Source: Umezawaea tangerina (lineage in GTDB: Bacteria > Actinomycetota > Actinomycetes > Mycobacteriales > Pseudonocardiaceae). Taken from it: a stretch of DNA of 64,000 nucleotides. Every line of letters starts with the position of its first letter. Position 1 is the first letter of the stretch. This document shows positions 32,810-41,366 of this stretch, in pieces. The position numbers were made by a program, and so were the translations under genes. The stretch spans positions 124,001 through 188,000 of the forward strand of contig NZ_PVTF01000015.1 of the NCBI RefSeq assembly GCF_003002815.1. The letters run 5' to 3'. The notes under the pieces are model-generated. The model searched no databases. It was not told the origin of the DNA and worked only from the letters and a program-made list of their open reading frames with translations.

Positions 32810-34953
32810 CCCCGGTCCTCCAGGATCGCCACGAGCGGCTCGTCCGGCGTGCGGGACTCCAGCTCGGCGCCGATGAGCGCGACGAGCTGGTCGCGGTCGA
32901 GCACACCGGACAGGTCGGCGATCTTGGGGCCGACCAGCAGCCACACGGCGGGGGCGCGGCTGCCGCCGTCGCCGACGCGGGTGTGCTCGTCGACGAGCCG
33001 GGCGAGCGTGCCGGACGCCTCCCTGACGCTCGTGCGCTCCACGTGGGCGTTCGCGCTGTGCAGCCGGACCACGCCGTCGGTGTCGACCACCCGCACGTGC
33101 TGCGAGACGGGGCGGAACCGGCCGAGGAACCCCTTCGGCCTGGCGCGGGCGCCGAGTGCGCGGTGGTGGCCGGTGCGGGCCAGCTCGCTGACCTCCCCGC
33201 CGGGCACGCCGAGCGTACGGGCCACCTCGGCGAGCACCTGCTCCTCGTCGGCCACGGCGGCGCGGTCCTTGGCGCGCAGCTCGGTCGCGCCGGTGGCGAC
33301 GGCGAGGATCAGGTTGCGCTGGGGGTCGACCGTGACGTCGACCTCGACACCGGCCGGGTCGGCGCCCTGGGCGATCACCGCCTGCTCGGCCTGCGCGCGC
33401 ACAGCCAGCACGTCGGTGTGCGACGGGTTGGGCACGATCCTCTCGACCGACTCTCGGACCAGGGCCAGGGCGGCGCCCAGCGGGCTGATGACCTCGCTGT
33501 GCGCGGCGATCCGCCAGTCCAGTCCGGTCTCCTCGCCCAGGAACGGCGTGACCGCGGCCGCTCCTCCCCCGCCGCCGACCAGGCCGAGCGACGACCGGTC
33601 GAGGCCGTAGCCGTCGACCAGCTCGTCCACGACCGCCCGCACCGGCTTGACCGCCTGGTGCAGCACGGCTTCCGCGGCGTCCTGGATGGACAGTCCGAGC
33701 ACCTTCGCCAGGTGCTCCAACGCCCTTCGCGCCGCCTCGGGGTCGCAGTGCGCGTAGCTGTCCTCGGGCACGACGCCCAGCGCGTTGGCCGCGCACGTCA
33801 GGGTGAGCGCGTAGCGCGTGCCGTCGGGGGTCTCCAGCGCCGCGTAGTCCGCCGGGTCGCCCTGCTTCGGCGCGATGGTCACGAGCTTCGCTCCCGCCAG
33901 GGCCTCGGCGGGCGCGAAGCAGGCGTAGGCGAGTCCGGCGATGTGGGCGCTGCGCGGGCCGACGGCGCGGACGGACGTCCCGTCGAGCCGCACCAGGGAC
34001 CCGCCGCCGACCCCGACCGTGCGCACGTCCAGCGCGGGCAGGTAGGTCTCGCGGCCGCCGAGCCGGGCGTGCCGCACCTGCACCCGGCCGCGGCGCACGA
34101 CGCTGATGTCGGTCGACGTGCCACCGGTCTCCAGGAACACGCCCTCGCTGAGCCGTTCCCCCATCAGCGCCCCGGCCACCCCGGCCGCCGGACCGCTCAA
34201 AGCCGTGAGCAGCGGCCGTTTCCGCATCTCCGGCAACGACATCACGCCGCCGTCGCCGCGCATCACCATCAGCGGCGCGGTGATGCCCGCCGCCGCGACG
34301 CTGCGCTCGACCAGGTCGGCGGTCTCCACCATCCGCGGCATGATCCCGGCGTTCAGCACCGCCGTGCGGGCCCGTTTCGCCAACCCGTACAGGCCGGTGA
34401 TCTCATGGGTCGCGGTGGCGAGCAGCCCCTGCGACCGGGCCTGGGCCACAACCTCCTGCTCCCCCACCGGGTCGTCGACGCTGAACGGCTGCACCGCCAC
34501 GACGACCTCCGCGCCCTCGTCGACGACCTTCGCCACCGCGGCCTTCACCGCGACCGGGTCGTCGGCGTCGCGCAGCCCCGCGTACCGGACGGGCAGCCCC
34601 TTGCCGGGCGTCAGCCGGAGCTTCGCCAGCCCCCTGAGCCGCCCGGTCGCCCACGACTCGAAGCCGCGCCCGATCCCGACCACGCCCACGGTCGCGACGT
34701 CGCCCTCCAGCAGCGCGTTCGTCGCCTGGGTCGTGCCGTGCGCCAGGAACGACACCACCGAAGCGTCGATCCCGGTCCGCTCCTGGAGCTCGCGCAACGC
34801 GGCCAGGATGCCGTGCGCGACCCCGTCGGGGTGGTCGTGGCTGGTGGGGACCTTCACCTGGCCGAGCAGGGCGAACGTCGTCGCGTCCACGGCCACGGCG
34901 TCGGTGAACGTGCCACCGACGTCGACGCCGATCCGGACGGGGTGTGGCATCAT
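32806..34953 (-). CDS. Hydantoinase/oxoprolinase family protein (HyuA-like)
   Basis: This 715-residue protein has the actin-like ATPase signature of hydantoinase A/oxoprolinase: N-terminal RIGVDVGGTFTDAVAVD, AHGTTQATNALLEGDVA, GPAAGVAGA, FLETGGTSTDISVVRRG and GVGGGSLVRLDG. Such enzymes use ATP to open lactam or hydantoin rings or to carboxylate ketones. The partner HyuB-like subunit is not in the operon; instead an FAD oxidoreductase is directly upstream. A GGAGG eight bases before the first of two tandem ATGs supports 34953. The substrate cannot be deduced. Confidence 0.87.
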   Translation of the reverse strand: MMPHPVRIGVDVGGTFTDAVAVDATTFALLGQVKVPTSHDHPDGVAHGILAALRELQERTGIDASVVSFLAHGTTQATNALLEGDVATVGVVGIGRGFESWATGRLRGLAKLRLTPGKGLPVRYAGLRDADDPVAVKAAVAKVVDEGAEVVVAVQPFSVDDPVGEQEVVAQARSQGLLATATHEITGLYGLAKRARTAVLNAGIMPRMVETADLVERSVAAAGITAPLMVMRGDGGVMSLPEMRKRPLLTALSGPAAGVAGALMGERLSEGVFLETGGTSTDISVVRRGRVQVRHARLGGRETYLPALDVRTVGVGGGSLVRLDGTSVRAVGPRSAHIAGLAYACFAPAEALAGAKLVTIAPKQGDPADYAALETPDGTRYALTLTCAANALGVVPEDSYAHCDPEAARRALEHLAKVLGLSIQDAAEAVLHQAVKPVRAVVDELVDGYGLDRSSLGLVGGGGGAAAVTPFLGEETGLDWRIAAHSEVISPLGAALALVRESVERIVPNPSHTDVLAVRAQAEQAVIAQGADPAGVEVDVTVDPQRNLILAVATGATELRAKDRAAVADEEQVLAEVARTLGVPGGEVSELARTGHHRALGARARPKGFLGRFRPVSQHVRVVDTDGVVRLHSANAHVERTSVREASGTLARLVDEHTRVGDGGSRAPAVWLLVGPKIADLSGVLDRDQLVALIGAELESRTPDEPLVAILEDRG

Positions 34954-34981
34954 CGCGAACACCTCCGGGTTCTGGGGGATC

Positions 34982-36604
34982 TCAGTAGCCGCGCACGTCG
35001 GGCCAGTGGCGTTCGACGCCCGCCTGGTCCAGGACCTGGGCGAACTCGTCGTGCAGCTTGGCGTCGGCGCGGATCTGCCGCGGGGACCTGCCGCGGCGCA
35101 GGGCGAAGCCCGCGAGGTGGCCCGCGACCTCGCCGACGTTCCACTCCACGGGGTGCAGGCGGTAGCAGCCGTTGGTGATGTGGGTGGTGCCGATGTTCTT
35201 GCCCGCGGGCAGCAGGTTGTCGACCCGCAGCGGCAGGAGTGCGCCGAGCGGGATCTCGAAGGGGACGCTGGCGATGTCGATGTAGCCGTCACCGGCGGTG
35301 GACGGGTGCAGGTCGATGCGGTAGCTGCCGACGCCGACGGAATCGGCGTACCTGGTGCGCTTGCCGGGGCCGAGCAGGTCGAGGGACACGTCGTGCTCGG
35401 TGACCGTGGTGACGGCCTTGATGCGGCGGGACTCGCGGACGTACGCCGACTTGGCCAGGCCGTCGGACGTGCCCATGACGTCGGGGCGCAGCCGCAGACC
35501 GGGGAAGCCGGTGCCGCCGTCGACGCGCGGGGCCTCGGTCTGCAACCAGTGCAGGACCGACAGGGAGAGCTGCTTGGCCTCGTCGTGCGCCCTCGCCACG
35601 GCTACCTCGTCGACGTGGCCGTCGACCTCCAGCGCCGGGGAGAGCCAGTAGTCGTTGAGCGGCCAGTTGACCAGTGTGATGTCGGAGTCGAACGCGCCGG
35701 GCTGGTGGATCCCGCGGGCGAGGATGCGGCGGAACGCCCACAGCTCCTTGTCGCCCGCGTCGGCGCTCTGGTCGGCGGTGACGGCCAGCGGGTCGGCGTC
35801 GGGGTTCGGCACGAACGTGCGCGCGACCGGTTCGAGCGTGCGCGGGTCGGGGGCGGTGAAGCCGAGCAGCGGACCGGGCCAGAACTCCGGGGTGTAGGCC
35901 CGCCAGAAGTCGTACATCCGGGGGCGGTCGATCGTGTGGTCCTCGCCCGCGTGGTGCGAGAGGGCGAAGCAGTAGGTGATGCCCTGGAGGTTCGTCGGGT
36001 CGGCGACGTCCGGGGCGTGCGGCTCGTCGTGCTCGGCCCGCGACTCCGCGCCCACGACGTGCTCGACGCCCGCCATCGGCAGCAGGTCGCCGTTCTCGGT
36101 GGCGTCCAGCACGTAGTCCGCCCGCACCGTGACGGTGTCGCCGTCGTCGTCCACCAGGTCCACCGCGTCGACCACGTCGCCGGTCGTGTGCACGCCGGTC
36201 GGCCGGTGCCGGGTCAGCAGGGTGATCCGGCCCGCGCTGCGGTGCGGCGCGAGGGCGGCCTCCAGCACGGCCAGTGCCACGCGCGGCTCGTGGCAGAGCT
36301 TGCTGACCCGGCCCGCGCCGGGGTTCAGCTCCGCCAGCCGCATCGCCTCCGCGCGCAGCGGGTAGTGCCTGCGGTAGTAGTCGCGGACGCCCTCGCGGAC
36401 CCGCCGGTAGGACGCGGTGGCGCCGAACCGCTCGATCCACGGGTTCTCGTCCGGCGGCACGCCCTGCGCGGTGAGCTGGCCGCCGACCCAGTCGGTCTCC
36501 TCGGTCAGCACCACCCGGTGCCCGGCGCCCGCGGCGGCGAGCGCCGCGGCCACACCGCCTAGCCCGCCGCCGACCACGAGGATCTCGGTGTCCAGTTCGG
36601 TCAT
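34982..36604 (-). CDS. FAD-dependent oxidoreductase (FAD_oxidored family)
   Basis: This 540-residue flavoenzyme opens with the FAD dinucleotide motif ILVVGGGLGGVAAALAAAGAGHRV, then TEETDWVGGQLTAQGVPPDE, a second FAD contact at VLDATENGDLLPMAGVEHVVG, and a C-terminal NLLPAGKNIGTTHITNGCYRLHPVEW block. These are features of the FAD_oxidored family found in sugar and organic acid catabolic clusters. It probably oxidises a hydroxylated substrate that the HyuA-like protein then processes. Its ATG overlaps the LacI stop by four bases (ATGA), which indicates co-translation with the regulator. Confidence 0.88.
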   Translation of the reverse strand: MTELDTEILVVGGGLGGVAAALAAAGAGHRVVLTEETDWVGGQLTAQGVPPDENPWIERFGATASYRRVREGVRDYYRRHYPLRAEAMRLAELNPGAGRVSKLCHEPRVALAVLEAALAPHRSAGRITLLTRHRPTGVHTTGDVVDAVDLVDDDGDTVTVRADYVLDATENGDLLPMAGVEHVVGAESRAEHDEPHAPDVADPTNLQGITYCFALSHHAGEDHTIDRPRMYDFWRAYTPEFWPGPLLGFTAPDPRTLEPVARTFVPNPDADPLAVTADQSADAGDKELWAFRRILARGIHQPGAFDSDITLVNWPLNDYWLSPALEVDGHVDEVAVARAHDEAKQLSLSVLHWLQTEAPRVDGGTGFPGLRLRPDVMGTSDGLAKSAYVRESRRIKAVTTVTEHDVSLDLLGPGKRTRYADSVGVGSYRIDLHPSTAGDGYIDIASVPFEIPLGALLPLRVDNLLPAGKNIGTTHITNGCYRLHPVEWNVGEVAGHLAGFALRRGRSPRQIRADAKLHDEFAQVLDQAGVERHWPDVRGY

Positions 36605-37587
36605 CGCACGTCCTTCACGGTGGTGCCGGGCACGGGCGTGCAGGGCAGGAGCTGGTGGAGGTCGCCGGGGTCGCCGGTGATGAGCTCGACGAGCAGTTCG
36701 ACGGCGCGGCGGCCCATCTCGCGGCGGGGCACCTCGAAGCCGGTCACGTCGGTGCCCCCCTCCGGTGGCCTGCCGAGCACGGCGAAGGAGAGGTCGGTGC
36801 CGTCGACGGCGGCGCGCACGGCGCGGTAGGCGGCGTGGGTGTCGGTCTCCTCGACCACGACCGCGGTGACGCCATCGCGCCGCCACTCGTCCACGGGGGC
36901 CTCGTCGCGCACGACCCGGCACTCGACGCCCGCTCTTGCCGCCGCCTCGACCACCCCGCGCTCGCGGTCCGTGGACGAGGGCGCGTCGTCGTTCTCGCGC
37001 ACGTACCGGACGTTCCGGTGGCCGAGCGACACGAGCCGGTCGACGACGGCGGCCGACGCGGAGACGTAATCCGCGCCCACGAAGGGGATCCGGCCTTCCA
37101 GCTCGTCGCGGCGTCCTATGTAGACCAACGGGAAGCCGGTCTCGACGAGCTTCTCGATCGAGGCGACGGGCACGTGCCGCCCGAAGAACAGGCACCCGTC
37201 GGCGATCTTCGTCCGCCGGATCGCGGCCTCGTCGTGGGTGCGCTCGCCCCGGCCGTCGGCCCCGGTGAACAGGATCAGGTCCTGCCCCAGCGCCGCGGCC
37301 TGCTCCTCGACGCCGACCAGGATCGGGTAGTAGGAGTCGGCGACGTCGGTCGGGAAGGTCGCCTTGAACGTGTACAGGCCGAGCATGTGGTTGCGCCTGG
37401 ACGCGAGTCGCGTGGCGACCGGGTCCGGCACGTACCCCAGCTTCTCGGCGGCCGCCAGCACCCGCAGCCGGGTGTCCTCGGACATCCGCACACCGCCTTG
37501 GTTGCCGCCCAGGACGACGGAGACGGTGGCTTGCGAGACACCCGCCAGCGCGGCGATGTCCGCCTGCCGTGGTGCGCGGCGCGTCAT
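36601..37587 (-). CDS. LacI-family transcriptional regulator
   Basis: This protein of about 328 residues has an N-terminal LacI helix-turn-helix and hinge (DIAALAGVSQATVSVVLGG, then RLRVLAAAEKLGYVPDPVA) and a periplasmic-binding-protein-like sensor domain (about 60-328). I start at the ATG at 37587, which puts the recognition helix at the usual position. It is the first gene of a minus-strand operon with the FAD oxidoreductase, hydantoinase, HExxH protein and permease, and is divergent from a Tat-exported hydrolase-like gene. A typical LacI-type palindrome lies 93 bases upstream, consistent with autoregulation. Confidence 0.9.
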   Translation of the reverse strand: MTRRAPRQADIAALAGVSQATVSVVLGGNQGGVRMSEDTRLRVLAAAEKLGYVPDPVATRLASRRNHMLGLYTFKATFPTDVADSYYPILVGVEEQAAALGQDLILFTGADGRGERTHDEAAIRRTKIADGCLFFGRHVPVASIEKLVETGFPLVYIGRRDELEGRIPFVGADYVSASAAVVDRLVSLGHRNVRYVRENDDAPSSTDRERGVVEAAARAGVECRVVRDEAPVDEWRRDGVTAVVVEETDTHAAYRAVRAAVDGTDLSFAVLGRPPEGGTDVTGFEVPRREMGRRAVELLVELITGDPGDLHQLLPCTPVPGTTVKDVR

Positions 37588-37679
37588 GGGCCCTCCCGGT
37601 GCCAATGCGGATAGGCAGCGAGAGTGGTGGTGCCGCCCGGACATGTCAAGGGTTTGTCCGATTTTCCGTTTCCCCAGCA

Positions 37680-37693
37680 CTAATACGTATTAG
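37680..37693. promoter_or_regulatory. LacI-type operator palindrome
   Basis: The perfect 14-base palindrome CTAATACGTATTAG has a central CG, the hallmark of LacI-family operators. It sits between the divergent lacI-like gene (start 37587) and the Tat-exported protein gene (start 37761), so it can control both. A TTGACA for the lacI direction (minus strand, 37649-37644) and a TTGACC for the other direction (37698-37703) lie close on either side. Confidence 0.8.
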
Positions 37694-37760
37694 CACCTTG
37701 ACCTGCTCATTGTCGGGCCTCCACACTCGGCCACCCCCAACGGCGAGAGGGAGAACCACG

Positions 37761-38744
37761 ATGACCATCGACCGCAGGACCCTGTTCCGCGCGGGAGCGG
37801 GCCTCGGCCTCGGCCTGGCCGCGACGTCACTGGCACCGGGAGTCGCCTCGGCCGGACCCGCCGGGTTCCCGACCTACCGGTACGTGCGGACGGCGTTCGA
37901 CAAGAGCGCGCTGAGGTACAACCCGACCAACGAACTGATCTTCCCGACCATCCGCGGCACGGTCGGCCGGGTGAGCGGCGCGCTCGGGCGGTTCTACCTC
38001 TACTACGCACCCCACGACGCACCCGGCGGCATCTGCCTCGCCTACGGCGACTCGCTGGAGGGACCGTTCACCGAGTACCCGGCCAACCCGATCGTCTCGC
38101 GCGACTGGGCCCCGCACTACTCGGTCTCGCACGTGTCGTCCGCCCACGTCCTGTGGAACACCGCGGCCAAGGAGATGTGGCTGTACTTCCACGGCGAGAA
38201 CACGACCACCCGTCTTGCGCGCTCGAAGGACGGCATCCACTTCACCTACGACAAGGTCGTGCTGTCCACGTCGATGCTGCCCGCCGGCACCACGGAGACC
38301 TCCTACGCCAGGGTGTTCGAGCACAAGATCGCCTCGCGCGGCGCGAACTACGTCATGGTGTTCATGACGAACACCACGGCGAACAAGCGCAACATCGGCT
38401 GGGGCTGGTCGGCCGACGGCCGCGACTGGACGTTCTCCCAGACACCCCTCGTCAAGGCGTCCGAGGTCGGCGCCACCGACGCCGCCGCCCCCTCGTTGGC
38501 CTACCGCAACGGGACCACGTACGTCGTGTTCCACACGAACCTGGGGACGATGCACCTGACCGAGGTGGGCAACGACTTCACCCGCAAGGTGCACCTCGGG
38601 GTGTTCCACACGCCGTTGAGCGGAGCACCGGACCGCGGCCGGTCGGCGGCGCCGTCGTTCGGGACGGAGAACGGGGTCGAGTACATGTTCTACGAGGCAG
38701 GCGCACGGCTCGAAGGGGCGATCGCCATCGCCCGAGCCGTGTGA
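37761..38744 (+). CDS. Tat-exported five-bladed propeller glycosidase-like protein
   Basis: This 327-residue protein has a twin-arginine signal (DRRTLFRAGAGLGLGLA, cleavage likely after GVASA, about residue 31). The mature part shows repeated beta-blade features typical of GH43/GH62/GH117-like propellers: RFYLYYAPHDAPGGICLAYGDSLEGPF, MWLYFHGENTTTRLARSKDG, GWGWSADGRDWTFS. I cannot place a catalytic triad with certainty, so call it hydrolase-like. It shares a LacI-type operator region with the divergent catabolic operon, suggesting it releases or binds the sugar derivative that the operon imports. Confidence 0.75.
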   Translation: MTIDRRTLFRAGAGLGLGLAATSLAPGVASAGPAGFPTYRYVRTAFDKSALRYNPTNELIFPTIRGTVGRVSGALGRFYLYYAPHDAPGGICLAYGDSLEGPFTEYPANPIVSRDWAPHYSVSHVSSAHVLWNTAAKEMWLYFHGENTTTRLARSKDGIHFTYDKVVLSTSMLPAGTTETSYARVFEHKIASRGANYVMVFMTNTTANKRNIGWGWSADGRDWTFSQTPLVKASEVGATDAAAPSLAYRNGTTYVVFHTNLGTMHLTEVGNDFTRKVHLGVFHTPLSGAPDRGRSAAPSFGTENGVEYMFYEAGARLEGAIAIARAV

Positions 38745-38750
38745 CGTCGA

Positions 38751-38778
38751 TGTGGTCGGTGCCGCCGGACCGACCACA
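38751..38778. terminator. Shared hairpin terminator
   Basis: A perfect ten-base stem (TGTGGTCGGT / ACCGACCACA) with an eight-base loop fills the 39-base gap between the convergent Tat-protein and GNAT stops. It probably terminates both transcripts. Confidence 0.7.
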
Positions 38779-38783
38779 CCCGC

Positions 38784-39251
38784 TCAGGTGATGTCCCTGT
38801 TCAGCTGCAACGACGACGGCACGTACCCGTGGGCCTCGTAGAAGCGGATCGCGGACGTGTTGGACGCGAACGCGTGCACGGACACCTCGGTCACCCCGCG
38901 CCCTCGTGCCCACTCGACGAAGGCCGCGTCCAACTCCGCGCCGATGCCCGAACCGCGGTGGGCCGGGTCGACGCGGACGCTTTCGAGTTCGGCACCCACG
39001 ACCGTGGGGCGGGTGGGGTTGGGGCGTTTGAGCCTGCCGATCAGGTGGCCGATCACCTGGTCGCCCGACACGGCGACCAGGCACAGCACGTCGGGGTCGG
39101 TGATGGCTGACCCGTAGTACTCGTGCCCCTCGCGGACGGGCCACGAAACGTCCATGAGGGGGTCGCGGGTGCCGGCGTCCTCGGCGAACAGGCCGACCGC
39201 CGAGGCGACGACGGCGTCCAGGTCGTCGGGGACGGCGGGTCGGACGGTCAT
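38784..39251 (-). CDS. GNAT N-acetyltransferase
   Basis: This 155-residue protein has the GNAT core: LCLVAVSGDQVIGHLIGRL (strands 2-3), LESVRVDPAHRGSGIGAEL (acetyl-CoA loop R/QxxGxG/A) and VSVHAFASNTSAIRFYEAHGYVPSS (strand 5 to helix 4). The substrate is unknown. Its ATG overlaps the GntR stop by four bases. It is the last gene of the six-gene run that begins with the DUF4331 protein. Confidence 0.87.
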   Translation of the reverse strand: MTVRPAVPDDLDAVVASAVGLFAEDAGTRDPLMDVSWPVREGHEYYGSAITDPDVLCLVAVSGDQVIGHLIGRLKRPNPTRPTVVGAELESVRVDPAHRGSGIGAELDAAFVEWARGRGVTEVSVHAFASNTSAIRFYEAHGYVPSSLQLNRDIT

Positions 39252-39622
39252 GGGGTCCCCTCGTGGTACTGGTCGGCCAGGGCGGCGCGGACGATCTCGC
39301 CCGCTTCCTCCACCGACAAGCCGATCTCGCGTGCGGTCAGGGCGTAGGAACGGGCCGCGCGCAGTGCTCGTTCGCGGGATCGCTCGCCCGCCGCGGACAC
39401 GACGGTCCCCGCGCGGCCGCGGGTCTCGATCAGGCCGGCTTCCTCCAGTTCGCGGTAGGCGCGGGCGACCGTGTTGACCGCCAGGCCCAGGTCCGCGGCC
39501 AGGGCGCGGACCGTGGGCAGGCGGGCGCCGACGGCCAGTTCGCGGTTCGCGATGCGCAGCGCGAATCCCGCCCTCACCTGCTCGAAGGGCGGGATCGGCG
39601 AGTCCGGGTCGATGCTGATCAC
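39248..39622 (-). CDS. GntR-family regulator (short YtrA type)
   Basis: This 124-residue protein consists of the GntR winged helix (about 8-75: PPFEQVRAGFALRIANRELAVGARLPTVRALAADLGLAVNTVARAYRELEEAGLIETRGRAG in pieces) and a short helical tail of about 45 residues, with no effector domain. YtrA-type repressors of this size usually control adjacent transport genes, so the NicO permease genes just upstream in the same direction are plausible targets. It begins nine bases after the lipoprotein stop. Confidence 0.9.
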   Translation of the reverse strand: MISIDPDSPIPPFEQVRAGFALRIANRELAVGARLPTVRALAADLGLAVNTVARAYRELEEAGLIETRGRAGTVVSAAGERSRERALRAARSYALTAREIGLSVEEAGEIVRAALADQYHEGTP

Positions 39623-39631
39623 CCGGTGAAG

Positions 39632-39955
39632 CTACCCCAGCAGCTTCGCCACGTTGGCCTTGTCCGCGCCGAGGTCGACGTAGACGGCGGCCCAGGCCTT
39701 GTCGGCGGCGTTGGGGCCCGCGCCGTCGCAGTAGGCCTTCTTGCCGTGGGCGGTGTAGTACCGCAGCACGGGCAGCACCTCGTCGGTCGGGCCGCCGTCC
39801 TCGTTGGTGTAGTTCGCGCTCGGAGGGGCGGGCTGGTGCTTCATGCACGCCACGTCGGCCAGGCCCTCGTCGTCGAACTTGACGCCCGCGGCGGTCGCGC
39901 CCGAGGTGCAGCCTGCGAGCACGAAGAGGGCCGTGGCGATCAAGAACAGCTTCAC
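39632..39955 (-). CDS. Small lipoprotein
   Basis: This 107-residue secreted lipoprotein has the lipobox VLAGC (Cys16). The mature part is short, with two further cysteines (in DVACMKH and AYCDGAG) that could form a disulfide, and I see no known domain. It begins with a GTG nine bases after AAGGAG. It lies between the NicO permease (22-base gap) and the GntR gene, so a role in the same metal or envelope function is possible by context only. Confidence 0.78.
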   Translation of the reverse strand: MKLFLIATALFVLAGCTSGATAAGVKFDDEGLADVACMKHQPAPPSANYTNEDGGPTDEVLPVLRYYTAHGKKAYCDGAGPNAADKAWAAVYVDLGADKANVAKLLG

Positions 39956-39977
39956 GGTGGTTTTCTCCTTAACCGAT

Positions 39978-41366
39978 TTAACCGATCAGTGCGCGGGTGG
40001 TGAGACCGAGTCCGACGACCAGCACCAGTGCTGCGGTGCTGAACGGCGTGAAGTCGGCCAGCTTGCGGAGCCTCGCGGTGACCGCGAGGTTCTCCAGGCG
40101 GTCGCGGACCTTGATGAGCAGCAGGCCCGCGGCCGTGAGCATGGCGGCCATGCCCGCGCCGTAGGCGAAGACGAGGACCACGCCGAACCAGGTGCGGCCC
40201 AGCGCGACCGCGCCGAGCAGCACGATCAGGGCGGACGGGCTGGGGACGAGACCGCCCGCGACGCCCATCCCGATCAGGCTGGCCCGGCCGTAGCGCGGGC
40301 CGTGCGAATGCCCGTGGCCATGACCATGCCCGTGGCCATGGCCGTGCCCATGTCCATGGCCTGTCTCCGCGAGAGCAGGTTCCCGACGACGGCGCAGCGC
40401 GGAGAACAGCAGGGTGCCGCCGATGACGACGACCAGCAGCCCGCTGGCCAGCCCCAGCCAGCGCAGCACGACGTCGCCCGCCAAGGCGCTGGACACGCTG
40501 AGCAGCAGCCCCAGCACCAGCACGCCCGCGGTGTGGGTGAACGTCACGGTCGCACCCACCAGCACGGCGTCGCGGCTGGTGCCGCGGCGGCCCGCCAGGT
40601 AGGCCGCCATCAGCGTCTTGCCGTGGCCGGGCAGGGCCGCGTGGGACGCGCCGAGCACCAGCGCGAGCAGCACCGCGAGGAACCCGACCATCGGGGTCAG
40701 GTCGCGCGAGCCGATCATGCTGTTGAACGCGGAGGTGGTGGCGTCGATGAAGCCGATGCCGGTCTGCACGGGCGTCGTGCCGCCGGCCGCCGCGGTGCCC
40801 TCGCCGGGCCGGGCGGTCAGGGTCACCGCGCGGACGTCCATCGGCGTGGCGAGCAGGTCCTCGGGGTACTTGCGCAGCTCGTCGGTGGGGCTGGCGCTCG
40901 GGGTGTCACCGGTCACCGCCACGCCGGTCCCGGTGGCGACGATCTCGCGCCAGCCCATCCGGTCGCCGAGGTAGGTGTCGCCGAACGTCAGCCCGACGTC
41001 GCCACCGACCCGCAGCGGCGCGGTGAACTCGCACACCAGCCGCGTGGTCGGCAGGTCGGCCTGCCCCGGCGGGTGGGTGACGGCGGACGACCTCGTCGTG
41101 AGCGCCAGCCGGTCGCCGTCGGCACGGGCGTCGAGCGCGGCCAGCACGTCGGCGCACTTGGCCGCCGCGTCGACCGGCTTGGCCTCCTGGAGGGTGGGGA
41201 TCTCCGCGAGGTCCACGACGGACCGCACGTCGAGCCGGTCGGGGTGCACCTGGAGGACGTCGGAGTGGTTGACGCTGAAGTTGCCCAGCGGGTGGGCGGC
41301 CGACACCCCGGACCCGAGCAGCAGCCCGAGTCCGCACAGGACGGTCACGACCGCCGCGCGCCTCAT
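39978..41366 (-). CDS. NicO/HupE-like metal permease with Gly-His tract
   Basis: This 462-residue protein has a signal peptide (about 1-23), then an extracytoplasmic domain of about 200 residues (AHPLGNFSVNHSD onward), and a six-helix NicO nickel/cobalt transporter domain (about 235-460) with the signature LGASHAALPGHGKTL and FTHTAGVLVLG. Between helices is a tract of about 11 Gly-His repeats, encoded by an imperfect hexanucleotide repeat near 40300-40362, which probably binds metal. It likely moves Ni2+, Co2+ or a similar ion; direction is unknown. The ATG overlaps the TPR gene stop by four bases. Confidence 0.87.
   Translation of the reverse strand: MRRAAVVTVLCGLGLLLGSGVSAAHPLGNFSVNHSDVLQVHPDRLDVRSVVDLAEIPTLQEAKPVDAAAKCADVLAALDARADGDRLALTTRSSAVTHPPGQADLPTTRLVCEFTAPLRVGGDVGLTFGDTYLGDRMGWREIVATGTGVAVTGDTPSASPTDELRKYPEDLLATPMDVRAVTLTARPGEGTAAAGGTTPVQTGIGFIDATTSAFNSMIGSRDLTPMVGFLAVLLALVLGASHAALPGHGKTLMAAYLAGRRGTSRDAVLVGATVTFTHTAGVLVLGLLLSVSSALAGDVVLRWLGLASGLLVVVIGGTLLFSALRRRREPALAETGHGHGHGHGHGHGHGHGHSHGPRYGRASLIGMGVAGGLVPSPSALIVLLGAVALGRTWFGVVLVFAYGAGMAAMLTAAGLLLIKVRDRLENLAVTARLRKLADFTPFSTAALVLVVGLGLTTRALIG

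Noticed and set aside
28259-33610. A 1,783-codon plus-strand frame across the SARP gene and the permease region
   Set aside because: It is low-complexity Ala/Gly/Arg sequence in the wrong register. The SARP-NB-ARC-TPR frame and the minus-strand permease, HExxH and hydantoinase frames carry the real domains.
40300-40362. Tandem hexanucleotide repeat as a non-coding repeat or CRISPR
   Set aside because: It lies in frame within the NicO permease gene and encodes the Gly-His tract.
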